Shown: piece by piece, positions 23,496 to 35,880 of the stretch
How the letters are laid out: each line of letters opens with the position of its first letter
Numbering within the stretch: position 1 is the stretch's first letter
From: Ampelocalamus luodianensis
Taxonomy: Eukaryota; Streptophyta; Magnoliopsida; Poales; Poaceae
Direction of reading: 5' to 3'
NCBI GenBank assembly: GCA_036346255.1
Contig: CM070625.1
Coordinates: 18,251,488-18,315,487, forward strand
Length of the DNA: 64,000 nt
The notes under the pieces: model-generated
The model's input: only the letters and a program-made list of their open reading frames with translations
What the model was told of the DNA's origin: nothing
Databases searched by the model: none
Translations under genes and position numbers: made by a program

Positions 23496-25409
23496 ACTCT
23501 GATCTAGTATCAATAAAGTTGATGCTTTTGTTAATTCTTTATTGTATTTATATATGTTTTTTGAGCCAAGTACAAATTCCTTACTCGACTGTTCTAAACA
23601 CTTGATGTACCTTACACTAGTCAAAGGAAGGTGACATCACCTAGTCGAAATCTCTCCTATCTACATATGGTCTTGCCCACTGGAAGGGGCTTCCTAGCAT
23701 CAATCTGTCACTACTCTTGCTACCAATACAAGGAACACTATGTCCAGACAGTGGTCGGGAGTCTTCAGACCGACTCTTTTTACTTTTTTTCTTAGTACAT
23801 TTCTCTTAACTAAGCAAATGGTCAGGGGCTAAGAGAAGTTATGCTTATACCTTAGTCCATTTTTTTATTTTCAAGAAGTTATGGACTGCTTGGAAATAAG
23901 AAATTTGCAGGAACATGAAGAGTTAGCTGTCAAATTCACCAATTCTATCTCAAAATGCTCAAGAATTGCCGCCAAGAATGGATGTCACAGTAATCAAAAG
24001 CCACACTCACAATAAGCTTGGAAAATAACAATTTCGCCTTCCTCGCCCAACGGGTAATGCTACCCTACTACTTCTTTCCAATTCACCAAACTCCGATCCA
24101 GAATCTTGCCCTGAGTAAGTAATGAATGTATTTTCTTGTTGCTCATCTCCGATTCTGCCCAGTTGGAGTACTCCGCCACCATCACTTTAGATCTAGTCTG
24201 GATCTAGGAGTTTTTTGTGGTGGAAGATTTGGGATCGAAAAATGCGATGAATAAGAACAACACTCGGGGAAGCTAAATTGGTTTGGGGGAGATGTAAAAA
24301 ATCAGGAGTTACCCTCGGGTCCTATTTACAACCGCGCACCATCGTAGAAAAGATTATGGTGAGACAACAATTAGTTTTCTTTGGGAACTGCTCCCAATGG
24401 ACAATAACACACGCAACCGCCCGCCTTCTTTTTCCGTTTGCACTATAACTGTCGATGTTTTAATATCAAACTTATGAAATGAATGCTAAAAAGGGGGGTC
24501 CTCCTTGCTCAAGACTACATAGGGATGAGACATGAGGATTTAGGCAGGTTCGGGCCTTCTCCCGAGATAACAACAACTCTAGTCCTATATTCTTGTATTG
24601 ATCATGTTTACAATAAGAGAGAAGTCACCGAAGGCTAGAACTAATGACTTCTGTTTGTTCTGTTGCTTGTGTCACTCCTTGTCTCTATCCACTAGCGTTA
24701 TCCCTTATATAGTGTTTGAAGGGGTGGCAGTTGTCCATGCCAGTAGGCACCTGAACAGTTGAAGAATGACACATGTTGATGGTAGTTATTGTCAGAGAGA
24801 CAACACCCCACGTTCGTCTTGCGGTTATGCCAGAGACAGAGACTAATACGCACAGTTATACCAAAGGATAACGACACATATTTACTACTGCGTATAATTA
24901 GACACAGTGCATGAGATCCTTAGTCAATTGGGCCCACATGTATGTGGTTCTTATCGACCATAAGGTGGTCGTGGTTGACCTAGTCATAGTAAGACTTACG
25001 ACCATAAGATGATCGTAGTAGAACTTATGATCAGTATATGGTCATAAAAGAACTTACGACCATAAAATGGTAGTAGGATAACCTACGACTAGACAGGGTA
25101 GTTGTAGAATAGCTTACAACCACTAGGTATTTATGATCTCCCTCATTGTTGATAATGAGGGGTATCTTTAAAGATTGTATAAAGACATTATCATCTATAA
25201 TAAATATTACAAATGAATAATTTAATTAATTAAGGATTATTAGATCCTCATTAGTAATTAAGTGAAATAATTTCACAACTCCAATTAAAATAACTTCATT
25301 GACTAAGTCTTAATTCGGTCAAGAGATATCCTGGTCGAAAAATATTTCCCGACCATGACCTCCAAATCCTTCTTAAAAAAGCCACTTTCACTTGAAGTTG
25401 GAGGCTAGA
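23496..25409 (+). other. 3' untranslated part of the Tat-type element
   Basis: There is no coding domain. The stretch from about 24550 to 25247 is homologous to 56112-56829. It contains repeated CGACCATAAG/GATCGTAGTA motifs (24950-25130). A purine-rich GAAGTTGGAGGCTAGA directly before the 3' LTR is the candidate polypurine tract. Confidence 0.65.
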
Positions 25410-26037
25410 TGACAAGGATTAAGTAATCAATAATTAATGCCTTATTGTCTATAGTAGCTGTCAGAACAAGATTTAGTCAAATATCTCCACGAGTACCCCT
25501 GGTCAGGGAGAATATGCTCAGACTGTCCTAGGCATCGACCATCCTCTGGTCAGAGGTGTCCACGATCAGACATGTGGGCCTGAACCCTTTGACCAGTAGC
25601 ATGTCTACCGTAACTGACTACGTGCGGTGGATCAAGGAAGCGTGCGCCCTTATCTCTCTGACATAACCGCACGTCCTCGCCACTGTCTCTGACAATAACT
25701 GTACAACAACCCCTCCACACGTGTGGATGGCTGGAACCGACAAGGTATCTCTCCACAGGAGTCAACTACCACATCCTTCGACGCTATTCAAGGAGGGCAT
25801 CAGATGACAGAGAGGGTAGAGGGCAAGACATCACTCAATTGTAGCCTTAGTCGCACATTGTTCATCCTGAGCATTGTGCACCATTGTAACTCTCATTCAA
25901 TACAAAAAGACATGAGTAAGGTTATTATTCTCTCCGGAGAATGCTCAAACCTATCTAAACACTATGTTTCTCCTGCGTGATCTCCTTTATTGTGTCTTCC
26001 GTATTTACTTCATAAGATCGACAATAATTCGTCGACA
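25410..26037 (+). repeat. 3' LTR of the Tat-type gypsy element
   Basis: 628 bp, TGACAAGG to GTCGACA, followed directly by the duplication ACTGG. It pairs with 234-853. Confidence 0.87.
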
Positions 26038-26042
26038 ACTGG

Positions 26043-28919
26043 CATCGTCTTTGCTTCTTCTGGTCTTAGTTTTTTCTTCTCACCTTTTCTCACCTTTTTG
26101 TTTCTTTTCTAGTGTGCAAGCAAGGAATTGATGTGCTGTTTCTGCCGAGAGCTTGTGTTCGTCGAGGAAGCAAAGGAGCCATGCTTTTCGTGGCACTGCA
26201 TTTATTTTTATTTTTTGGAATGTGGTGGAGCTGCATTTTTTTTCACCTGCCCTTCTATTCTTGCCGTCTGCCGTCTGCTGTAACAATAAATGTCTCGTCT
26301 ACAAAGTAAGCTCCATTTCCCAATTACTTTACTTCTGGCATTTTCTGTTCCTTGACATGTTGCCTCCATGTTAGGTTAAGGTCGTCAGTTCACTAATCGC
26401 TGAGCAGCACTGCGCTACAAAAGACATCCATTAAGTATAGTGAGTTCCTGATATAAATTTGGCCACAACTTGCACCCCCTTTTCTCAGGATCGACCGTCC
26501 GCGTGTGTATGCATGAGCGGCCGATTCCCTGCTGCTTCAGGAACGCTACCATTTGACAATGGATGGAAAATGATTGACAAAATATCACTGACCAGTCACG
26601 GCCACATGCAAAGTTACAAGCTGCAAAAAACCATACTTGTCCGTGAAACCAAGTGGAAGTGGATGGGAGGTTTGGATTGTCTATGGTGCAATGGTCAGAT
26701 GATACGATACTTTCTGCACCTCTGTTGCTTGTTTTGGTCCGAAGCTGCAATCTGGGAGACAGATCGCTGTGCGGCTGTCCCTGCCGATTAACTCGCAATT
26801 CTGTCACCTGTGATCTCTTTATGGAAGCTTCGGTCAACAGTAACTTGCCTGCACTGTCTTCTACTCCCTAGGCGAAAGGTACTGACAATCTGAGAGATCA
26901 CAGGATGCTGCTAGCTTCTCCTGTTCACCACTCTGTGCACGTACATGTGTGTTGACTCGCGAGCACAACCAAAGACAAAGACAAGGGACAAAACCAGAGC
27001 AGTGCGTACGTTTCTGCCATGTGATGAGATGATTTGGCAGGGGCCACGACCCACGAGGCGAAGATGTATGCAACTTGCAGATATTCGTGAATGGACATGA
27101 GCAAGTATTCTAATTGGTGGACAGGTTCAGAGAAATTTCTGAATTAATTTTTAAGCACGATAGGAGATGGAAACAACAATAAAGAATGATAGCAGCAAAT
27201 AGCATCGTTCTCCTTTGAATTAAGTTGGAGGAGAGTTTACTCTTTTTTTTTTTAACTCCCTGAATTCAGCCTCATATCTTCAGAGGCTGCCCTACTAATT
27301 ATGAGCCGCAGTTGCTCTGCTCCAATCATGTGTTACTGTTCTTATATGCTGCTTCATTTGCCAGTGGATCAGCAGCAGCTGGGCTTCCAAAGCCTCACTT
27401 GGCTTACTTCAGTTCAGTGTGTGGACGAGTTGGTGCTCCTTGTACCATTTTTGGGGCATCATCCGATGTTTTTTACGACACAAAAGAAGAAGTTTTCCTT
27501 TCGCTCCTCTGTGCCCTGGGTCCCTGTGTTCTAGGCCATGAAAGGGTGGTTCACAACTTGATGTGAACAGTGAGGTTAGGTGCATCTCTGATCATTCCAA
27601 GTGAATCTGAGATTAATTATCTATTTTCCTTCCTAGGATTAGCAGTTTAGCGCACACATGTTTCTCATTTGCCAGGGAGTGGAATCTCTTACACAGGTTA
27701 CTCCCTGTATGAGTTGAAACGTATATGAAGTAGGATTGCTCAGTTCTCTTGCTAGGCTTTTTGTCAGTAGCAGCTGCATCCCTGCCTTGCTATCTCCTAG
27801 CTAGCCAGTTGTATCGACTGTTTTGACTTGTAAGGATCAAGAAAATCCCGGTGTGTGCGGAGCATTCAACAACAGAAAAAAAATATATTTAAATTACCAT
27901 CTCCGAGTTTATTACGTTTTGCCGTATAAATCACATGGATGTATAGCATGTGAAAAGTACAACAACACAAGAGTAAAACAAGAAGATGCAGAAAATGTAT
28001 TTATCCCACACAGATTGGGCTGGACTGTATTACGGTTGATATGCTTGTCTTTTTATTGCACCCCTGTACCCTGCATACGGTTGCTTTGGCCTATGGTCCA
28101 GGTCAGCTACTAAGCGTTAAGACATTGATTTCTTGTTCCATGGATGCCGGAGCTTTTACCACGGTAATTCTGGAACCTCATCGATGTACCCTTATAAGAG
28201 GCGCCAATGTTGTTTGCATCTAAAAAACTATTCTATAGGCTAAAATAAAAAAATGCTAAATTGCACTACATGAAACCCGTATGTTTCACTGTATCACCAC
28301 GGTCTCCTAGATCTCATTGGCTACAAAACCTTAGACGAAGCACTTAACAAAGGATTGAGTTCTCTGTGTTAACTCCTTCAATCGCCTAGATCTCATATAG
28401 TATATGTACACCAGGAGTGATCTTCATCGTCCGATCAAAATCAAAAGCCAAGACCAATTGCGTCATTATTTTTGCTACAGTGGTTTTGTGATACATTAGA
28501 ATCACTACGGTACTTTCCCGTTTGCTGCAGTACTGCTGCAGTACTGCACCGGAGCATTGTTAGTGTTCTTACAAAACATTGTTCGCACGGTGGGTCTCTG
28601 TAGTGTTGCAGATGATTCGGATCCCTTAACAGATGGGAGATTTCAGCTTTTTCAACTTAAAAACATGTACTAGAAGCATTACTAGCAATCTTACTGGATA
28701 CTCCTATAGTCCTATGATTCAGTGGATTCATCTCGATTTAATTTACTACCATGGATCCATGCCAGTGACTGTAACTTGTAGTGTGTTGTAGTGAAGCCTA
28801 CTACAGTTGACAAGTGTAACCCTCAAGAAAGCAGCGTCATATCACGCGAACCAAGCATCCAAGAAAGAAGAATATAATCACCGGGCAAGAAAAGAACCAA
28901 ACTTTTCACAGAGCTGAGA
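26043..28919. other. Intergenic region downstream of the OVATE gene, no gene seen
   Basis: Short ORFs occur on both strands (the longest about 140 codons at 26415-26837, minus), but none shows a recognisable domain or steady codon bias. TTTGTTTCTTTTCTAG near 26098-26113 resembles a splice acceptor. A duplicated CTGCAGTACTG string lies near 28525-28545. Confidence 0.5.
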
Positions 28920-28925
28920 TTTATT
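28920..28925 (-). terminator. Candidate AATAAA polyadenylation signal of the OVATE gene
   Basis: AATAAA on the minus strand about 150 bases past the OVATE stop codon, a usual distance for a plant 3' untranslated region. Confidence 0.5.
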
Positions 28926-29074
28926 TTGTTCATTTTATTGGGATTTCTTATTGCTACACCATTAACAACGAACTCTAAGAGCTAAACTAATTAATGCGGC
29001 GGCAATGGCATGATTCACCATTCATGCAGCAAGGAACTTGGTGCGAGTGATGGGTGATGGTCTCATGGCCTCTT

Positions 29075-30154
29075 TCATGGCTTGCCGCTGGCAAGGCTCG
29101 TCCAAATCTGCTCGAACGCATCGATGATGATGCCATGGCACTCGACGGAATTGAGGGAAAGGTAGCAGGCGAGGAGGTCCTCGAGGTCGGAGGGGTCGCG
29201 GATGCCATTCTGATCAATCATCTCCGCCATGGAGTCAAGGAAGTCGCTCCTCGGGTCATCCGACGACTTCACCATCGCGTAGCTGCCCCCGAGAGGGGGC
29301 GACCGCAGTCGCGTCGTCCCCCGCGCCGCCGTCGGGGCCATGGGCTTCCCCTTCCTGGCGGTCATGCGCGGGCTGTTGGCGCGCGTCTTGAGGCGGCGTC
29401 CCGACGACACCGACGACCGCCTCGGCTTGCCCATGCCGCTCTGCTCCGAGGTAGAGCTTGCTCTCGGGATCATGTCGGCAAGGTCGACGCGCCTGTTATC
29501 CGGCTCGTAGCCGTCGACGTCCCTCCTCGCCGGCCTGGTCGTGATGGGCCGAAGCACCCTCTCGGGCGTGGCCTCGTCCCGGAGGTCGATGACGATGTCC
29601 GTCTCCGACGTGATCACCTTGCCGCGGAGGTCGTCACCCGCCGGGACGGTCACCGTTGACCTCCGGAACTCCCCGCCATCATACCCAATGCACATGTCAC
29701 GACGGCGCTGGGAGGCGCCGATCGCCTCGGCCAAGGGCTCCAGCCCGTGTGCTGATACCGGCGCCGGCACGAGTCCGCCGCCTGCAGGTGCGTGCTCCAG
29801 CCTAACGGGCCCCACTCTGTGCCGCCTCCTGGAGTTCTTCGGCGGCGACAGCGGCAGGGGAAATAAGTGAGCGTCCGTGGCCCTCGGCTGGGGAGGACGA
29901 GGCGGCGACGGCGTTAGCTCCCTGTCTCGGGCGGTGTAGTAGTACGACGCCCTGTGCGGGAGCGCCGAGGATCCTTGCCTTGGCGTGGCCGGCTTCTGGA
30001 CCGCCCTGTTCCCCCGCGACGACGACGGCGCCTGCGGCTCCGGCTGCATTGCACCGCCACCCCCGCGGCGGCGGCTCCGCGCGCGCATGTCTCGGAGCTT
30101 GTAGAACCAGGCGTTGGGCATCATGTCGGACAGCCGGAACTTGCGCCGGCCCAT
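29075..30154 (-). CDS. OVATE family protein (transcription repressor), 359 aa
   Basis: OVATE family proteins are plant-specific repressors that work with TALE homeodomain proteins and act in organ shape and secondary wall control. The C-terminal OVATE domain is complete (about residues 292-352), with SDFLDSMAEMI, DLEDLLACYLSLNS and IIIDAFEQIW. The N-terminus MGRRKFRLSDMMPNAWFYKL matches the conserved motif of the OFP1/OFP5-like subgroup. The basic middle (RRRLKTR-type, around residues 250-270) suggests nuclear localisation. I chose the methionine at 30154 because family homology starts there; an in-frame ATG at 30388 would add 78 unlikely residues and lies upstream of the TATA-like box. The gene is intronless, as is common for the family, GC-rich and undamaged. 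The exact paralogue cannot be named from sequence alone. Confidence 0.93.
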   Translation of the reverse strand: MGRRKFRLSDMMPNAWFYKLRDMRARSRRRGGGGAMQPEPQAPSSSRGNRAVQKPATPRQGSSALPHRASYYYTARDRELTPSPPRPPQPRATDAHLFPLPLSPPKNSRRRHRVGPVRLEHAPAGGGLVPAPVSAHGLEPLAEAIGASQRRRDMCIGYDGGEFRRSTVTVPAGDDLRGKVITSETDIVIDLRDEATPERVLRPITTRPARRDVDGYEPDNRRVDLADMIPRASSTSEQSGMGKPRRSSVSSGRRLKTRANSPRMTARKGKPMAPTAARGTTRLRSPPLGGSYAMVKSSDDPRSDFLDSMAEMIDQNGIRDPSDLEDLLACYLSLNSVECHGIIIDAFEQIWTSLASGKP

Positions 30155-30270
30155 GGCCTCGCCTCCGGCGAGGGATCCGCCTTGTGCGCTCTGTACGAGG
30201 AGGAGAAGTGGAGCAGGGGAAATGGCCGGGGACCAGAGCAAGGACCAAGGTGACTCGAGGGCGGAGAGGG

Positions 30271-30277
30271 ATAAATA
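30271..30277 (-). promoter_or_regulatory. Candidate TATA box of the OVATE gene
   Basis: TATTTAT on the minus strand, about 117 bases upstream of the chosen start codon. Confidence 0.55.
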
Positions 30278-30278
30278 G

Positions 30279-31248
30279 CGGCAGCGAGGCAGAGCCGAGC
30301 GTGGGGCGTGAGGTGTTCTTTTTTGTCCCTTCTCCTCTCTATGGCGTGTGCGCCCCACCCCTCCCTGCTTTGAGCCCAGCAAATTCACTGGACACCTGGC
30401 GCCCCAGTGGTTTTTTGCACAAAAAAAGTTAACTACGACTCAGAAGCTGTGTCTTTTGGTCTTTCTCTATTTGAATTCCGATCAAACCTGTCTGATTTTA
30501 ATTTTAGTTTTAATTTTAATTTTTGCAATCTTACAAGTGTAATCCTCAAGAACGACCGCACGTAAGAAGGGAGTGGATGGATGACGGTTGATCCGTCTTG
30601 AATGTGGTTTTGTCCTCGGTGCTTTGCTTTGTAGAAAGCACCTTGTCTGGGAGCTGGCTGCTCCGTTTCTGTTTTGTTTTTGCTGCACAGGCAAGACAAA
30701 AACTTACGCTTATTTTTCGAGAGAGCAAAACAAGGCACACATTTATTAAGTGCTCTCCGGAGACGTTTTATCAAGCATCTTTTTTGCAAAGTGTGACCGG
30801 AAGCTTCCCTTTTCTGTTTTTTTTTTTTTTTCTGTTTTGCTTTGTATGATAGCAAGAGCTTTCACGTGTTCATACAAGGTATCAACGGATAGAGACCGCT
30901 TAGAGAAAGAAAATTGAATGTTTTCTCAAAGTTGCTCAAGTATATGGAGTAAGGTGTAAGTAAGTAACATGATAACTGATTCTTTTTTATTGCGCGTCAA
31001 GAATACTCCACTAAATAAGAATAAGTTACAGCAACAAAAAAAAAATGGAACTATATATATATATTTTACAAGAGGACAAACCCTGCTTTTATAGAAAGCA
31101 AAAAAATGAAACTAATTTTTATACAATGGCAATGGTGTATTGGCGCTTATGTCATATGCTCGATCAACACTTGGTGAGCTTTAGCTGGGGAATATTTACC
31201 CTCACGTGCGGCAGCTACACAATCACTCATGCTGTCCCTTCTCCCACC
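30279..31248. other. Upstream region of the OVATE gene, no gene seen
   Basis: AT-rich promoter-proximal sequence with poly-T/poly-A runs (about 30817-30831 and 31037-31045). No recognisable protein or repeat family was found. Confidence 0.5.
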
Positions 31249-31253
31249 CCAAT

Positions 31254-34200
31254 TGTGAGAACCCGGAAAATCAAATTAATCTAAAACAATGCTAATCGCC
31301 AATTAGCAGTGAATAAAAATTTATTTAAGTAAGATCAAAACATAAGCTTAGATTTATTTTGAACACATCGTCAAGCAATTTCATATAAGATAATATAATC
31401 AGAATTCAACAACAGAATTTACAATATACATTACTGCTGCAAGAATAAATCGTCCACACAATCTCAGGTTCAATTACAAGAATCCTATGTAATCTCAGGT
31501 AAAGCAGTAAAATCAAACTCAGAATTAAATTGCAATAATTCTTTACATCAGATCAACTTGCAAGAACTCATTGCAAGCAAAAGAGAGATATTAATGCAAA
31601 CTAGGAGTCAATTACAAAGAATTCATTACAAGATGACATACATCATTAATTCAATCTCAAAATTTATCACAATATGATTTCATTGCAAGCAAAAATAAAA
31701 TATCACAACTCAGGATTATTTACAAGAATTCGTACAAGCGGAAATAAAACAATAATACAATCTCTGAATTAATTACAAGAATACATTACATCAGATCATA
31801 ATATAAATTACTACTTTGAGTATATTACAAAAGAACAAAATAAAATCTTGCATGCATATCGTCGAAACCTACCCTTGTCCATATATCGCCAGCCGTCAAA
31901 CCTTCCAAGGCCAATCCAAAACCCGAACCCCAGTTCCATCACCCGCCATCAACCATCAAAGCAATAGCAAACCAAAAGCATTATAATAGAGTTAGAATAA
32001 AGAAGATTGATGTTAGATGGCAGGAAGATCATCGATGTTCCCAGACTAACCAAAATCTGTCGACACCGTCTCACTTCCGGTTGGTTTCGTCACCCGGTAA
32101 TTTAGAAAACCCGATACCCACGTTATACCAACTTACCTTCGTGCAGAAAATCCGAAAAATAGTATCAGGAACATCCTTTGGACCAAAGGTCCATAGCCAA
32201 ATAGTCTAATGTGAGAGTAAATCAAATAAGGGAGGGGCATTTGTGGCATGCACAGGCTAAGGGAAAAGCCAGCCGAAGCCCCACCCCCCAACATAAAACC
32301 ATTTTTCTCACTTCACAGCCAACATCACAAGCCACTCTCACTCTCATTCAGTCACAACCAAGAGCAAGGAGCTCAAGCAAGCCCTTCTCCCCCAAAGCCA
32401 ACACACCCCACCCCTATTTTCAGTTCACAACTGAAGACAACCCAACAAACCAACTGAAGCCAACACCACCATTCACTCCCACTACCATCCCAAGCACACC
32501 ATAACCATCCTCCCATTACCAACAAAGAGCAAGCCCAACATCACCACCACCATTACCCCATCCACAGCCCACCACAGAGAGCAACCAGAGGAGAGGAGCA
32601 AAGGAGTTGAGAAGACCGACAGAGCAGGAACGACAAGCGAGGACCAAGCATCGACAACAATCACCGAAGACCAAGCCAAGCCGACAAAGCAAAGAGGAGC
32701 AGAAGGGACCGACAAGAACAAGAGAGCACCATCATCGCCACACGACCAACGGCACCACCACTGCAAATCCATTTCCCAACCCGGCCAAGAAAGGTAGCCC
32801 ACCATCCTTTTCCTTCACCACATTCTTTTCTTGCCAATCCGAACCCGCAATATGAACCCGACATGTCACAAAGAGCACTCACAACAATCATCTCATCACC
32901 AAACCGACCATTTCCCCCATTTCTATTTCTACCCAAGCCGAACCCACCTCAGTAGCATCATCATTCATCCATTTCCATCACTAAGCAAACGGGGGGGGGG
33001 GGGACGAGTAGAGTAGTAGTATACCTCAGTGCGACGCGGCAACCCCGGTAGCAACCCACATTCATCGAACCATCACAAAACCTCCACTGAATGCTCAAGC
33101 TCACCATAGCCGCAATATCGCCATGTTCAGAACCACACCTACCATCATCCTCATCATGCACATCCCCCTCACCATGCATTAAGCAAGGATCAACAAAACC
33201 GAAAATAAATCAGGCAAAAACCCAACAACCGAATTAAAAGTAAGTAGAGGGATGAAGAAGCCCAAAATCCATGTGAGCCAAAGGGGGGCCCAAGCCGGAG
33301 GCGAGTGGCGCGGGGGCAAGCCAGGGGTGTTGGCCGAGTCAACAAGGCGCAGGTGGCCGCAGTAGCGGTCGCGAACAGGAGAGGAGCCGCATGGGTGCAA
33401 GCCAAGCGTGTGTGCGAGGGGGAGCTGAAGGCGCGGCCAAGCCATGGGGGCGTGTGGACGGCGGCGCTGGCGGCCGGTGGGACGTTAGGAGGAGCGTCGG
33501 CCAGGAAGTAAAACACGAGGAGAGAAAATGGAGCGGAGGAAATAGGGAATGAAGGGAGGAAGAAGAAAGAGGAAAAAGGGAGCCAGATTGCATTTCAACT
33601 GGAAAGGATAAGGAGGAGAGAGAGTGAAGGTAATTAGAGAAAAGGGGATTATATTAAGAAAGAGATTAGGAAAAAGAAAAAGGATTAGGAAGGAAATGGG
33701 AAATTAGGCAAATAGTTAAATTTTAGTGAGGATTAATCGTAGTCGTTGTAGCAGTAAAGAAATGAGCTCTAGTATTAATTCATGTCGGCCCTGTGAATAT
33801 CGAACCAAATAATTTATAAGCTGCGTAGGTTTAAATAGGAGTAGACCGACCGGTAGAAAAATAAAAGCAAAAAAATGTGGAAAATTAATCTGGGACTATA
33901 CAACAAAATTAATCGATGATAAAACTCATTAGATTAAATAAAAAAATTCTGATGCGTTAGAAATATTTTAATCCTATTAGAATAATTAATTAAGCAACAA
34001 CCGGTAAATATTACCCCTAAAACAAATTAGCCAGAGTCTGTTTTTAGCAAACAAGTACCCAAGTTTATTTAGAGAAGTAAATAAATACCCGCACACCTGC
34101 GTAAGATTGATTAGACACTAGTTGTGAGTTCTGCGATCTTACACTCGAGAACTAACAGGTCTAGGAAAACAACCGTAGTTGGGGAGTACTAACCTAACAA

Positions 34201-35765
34201 AGACCCGAAACATATTATTAAATTAAAATCTACTGAAAAAGAAAACTAACTTACTAGTGTACACATAATAGTACCAAAAGCTACTAAGTATATATTTATT
34301 ATTCGCGCTATCGTATAATTGCAGAGGACAAACCAACGCAGACCGGAGTAACTGATCTGGGTTTCATCAACGTTGATATTTTCTACGACTGCAAAGGCAA
34401 GCTTATCTCTTGAACATCAACCTAGTTATATTAAATATAAAAGTTACATTCTGTATAAATATACATATGTGCATGAAAACTATGTCTCAAAAATCAAATC
34501 GGATAAACGAAAGAAGAAGATGATGAAAGAGATTAGAAATGAGGAAAGGGCAGTACAACTAAGAAGAGCACCTGTACTGCAAGAGTTAATATTAAGGCTG
34601 GTAAAGGGGGCTCGTGACAGGAAAAAGAGATGAGGGAAGAGGTGGGACCCTTTATATATGGGTAATATATAAGGACCAACAAAACTCTCACCCGGATAAG
34701 GGGCCGTATTTAAGTGCCAATCATTTTCTCGTTTCGACGAGTAGAAAATGCTACCTTGTTACGTGGATATACTCTCTACATCGGGTAAGTAATATGTATG
34801 AGTGGTGTGAGTAAGGAGGAACCCATGACCGGTAGGAAAGTCCAGAAGTGGGGGATCCTAGGCGATATAGTACCGCACGGTGGAGTGTTGGGTGCGGAGA
34901 GTCTGGCCCAACCAACATTATGGGAACTTGGTGGAGGACTGGGTGAGCGCCCCAGGACACCGATGAAAAGTAATGGGTGGAGAATTAATCACGTAACCTG
35001 AAAAACATTCTATATTTTGAACTCGAACTCGCATAAAAGAAAATACGGGAGACCCAGCTCAAAGAGAGCTGAGAGTAGCTAAGGGTAAAGAGGTACAAAG
35101 CCTACGCAGTACTAAATAAAATCATGAATTCGTGCCTGTCTCTTGGATTGGAGTCTACGGTGACCGCTTGGGGGTTTATCTTCTTACCGAGTGATAAGTA
35201 GTCTTTTCAGTATTAAAACAGGCCACTTAAAGTTTTGATGAGTTATTTATTTTTAGAAAAAGAGATGATCTAGAAAATATGATAATCAACAAAGATGAGT
35301 CATCCAGTGTATTTTTGCTATTAATGCTTGCTGAGTACTTTAGTACTCAACCTTGTTATTATTCTCCTTTGTTAGATCCTAGTCCGGCCGAAAACTGTCC
35401 CGAGTAGGACAAAGGACACGTAGGTGCCGATGAGACCGCAGGAGACGAGGGTGCTTACTACGAGGAGCAAGGTGAGGTGGACACCCTATTCGGCGCGTAG
35501 GACGAGTAGACGACCAGTGGAGCATGACAGGCAAACGAGGGGGCTTAGTCTCATTTTGCAGTTGTAAATTACTACTTGTAATAGAGACTATAGCCTTGCG
35601 TGGCTAACTACTGTAATAAAGAGTACAATTTCTATCTTATTGTTCTACTGCGTTGACTTTTGTAAGGCTTACTATTCGTCGAAGTGGTGTCCTACTAAGC
35701 AAACGAATAGTAATCCGTATGTCTAAGTGTGATTACCCTCCGGGGTAATGACACGGGGCACCACA
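31254..35765 (+). mobile_element. 4.5 kb Tekay/Del-like solo LTR
   Basis: The segment runs from TGTGAGAACCCGG to GGGGCACCACA and is flanked by the perfect 5 bp duplication CCAAT (31249-31253 and 35766-35770). No internal domain and no second LTR copy was seen. Its 3' part (35330-35640) resembles the acidic-coding stretch and AT-rich end of the split Tekay-like LTR at 20780-21160. ORFs in 32200-33600 are proline/serine-rich low-complexity readings and are not called as genes. A 13 G homopolymer lies at 32991-33003. A single non-coding 4.5 kb LTR-like unit could also be a LARD-type element. Confidence 0.78.
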
Positions 35766-35880
35766 CCAATCATCCCACCCGTATTCTCCAAACCATTCGG
35801 TATCCTTCCTTTCGATTTTTTAAAATAGAATTACAGACACAAAATGCTCATTTAATAAATTTACAAAAATAGGTTTCTGT

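Larger units (their letters stand above)
234..26037 (+). mobile_element. Tat-lineage Ty3/gypsy LTR retrotransposon, split by nested insertions
   Basis: Two related LTRs (234-853 and 25410-26037) start with TGAC and are flanked by the identical 5 bp duplication ACTGG (229-233 and 26038-26042). Between them, on the plus strand, lie decayed gag, protease, reverse transcriptase, RNase H, a second RNase H-like domain and integrase. The second RNase H ahead of integrase is characteristic of the Tat lineage (RIRE2/Retand/Ogre type). The element is cut at 4217/21262 by another gypsy element. Without that insertion it is about 8.8 kb. Sampled LTR stretches differ at roughly one base in six, so it is old. 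Every coding domain carries stops and frameshifts. Confidence 0.88.

Noticed and set aside
26036..26052. TGGCATCG after the right LTR read as a second primer-binding site
   Set aside because: ACTGG here matches the five bases before the left LTR, so it is the target-site duplication and host flank.
26415..26837. Minus-strand ORF of 140 codons
   Set aside because: No recognisable domain, no promoter or conserved motif; probably chance.
29054..29659. Plus-strand ORF of 201 codons opposite the OVATE gene
   Set aside because: Antisense shadow with arginine-rich reading; the OVATE domain is on the minus strand.
32211..33516. Proline/threonine/serine-rich ORFs on both strands
   Set aside because: Low-complexity readings inside a solo LTR bounded by a perfect target duplication.
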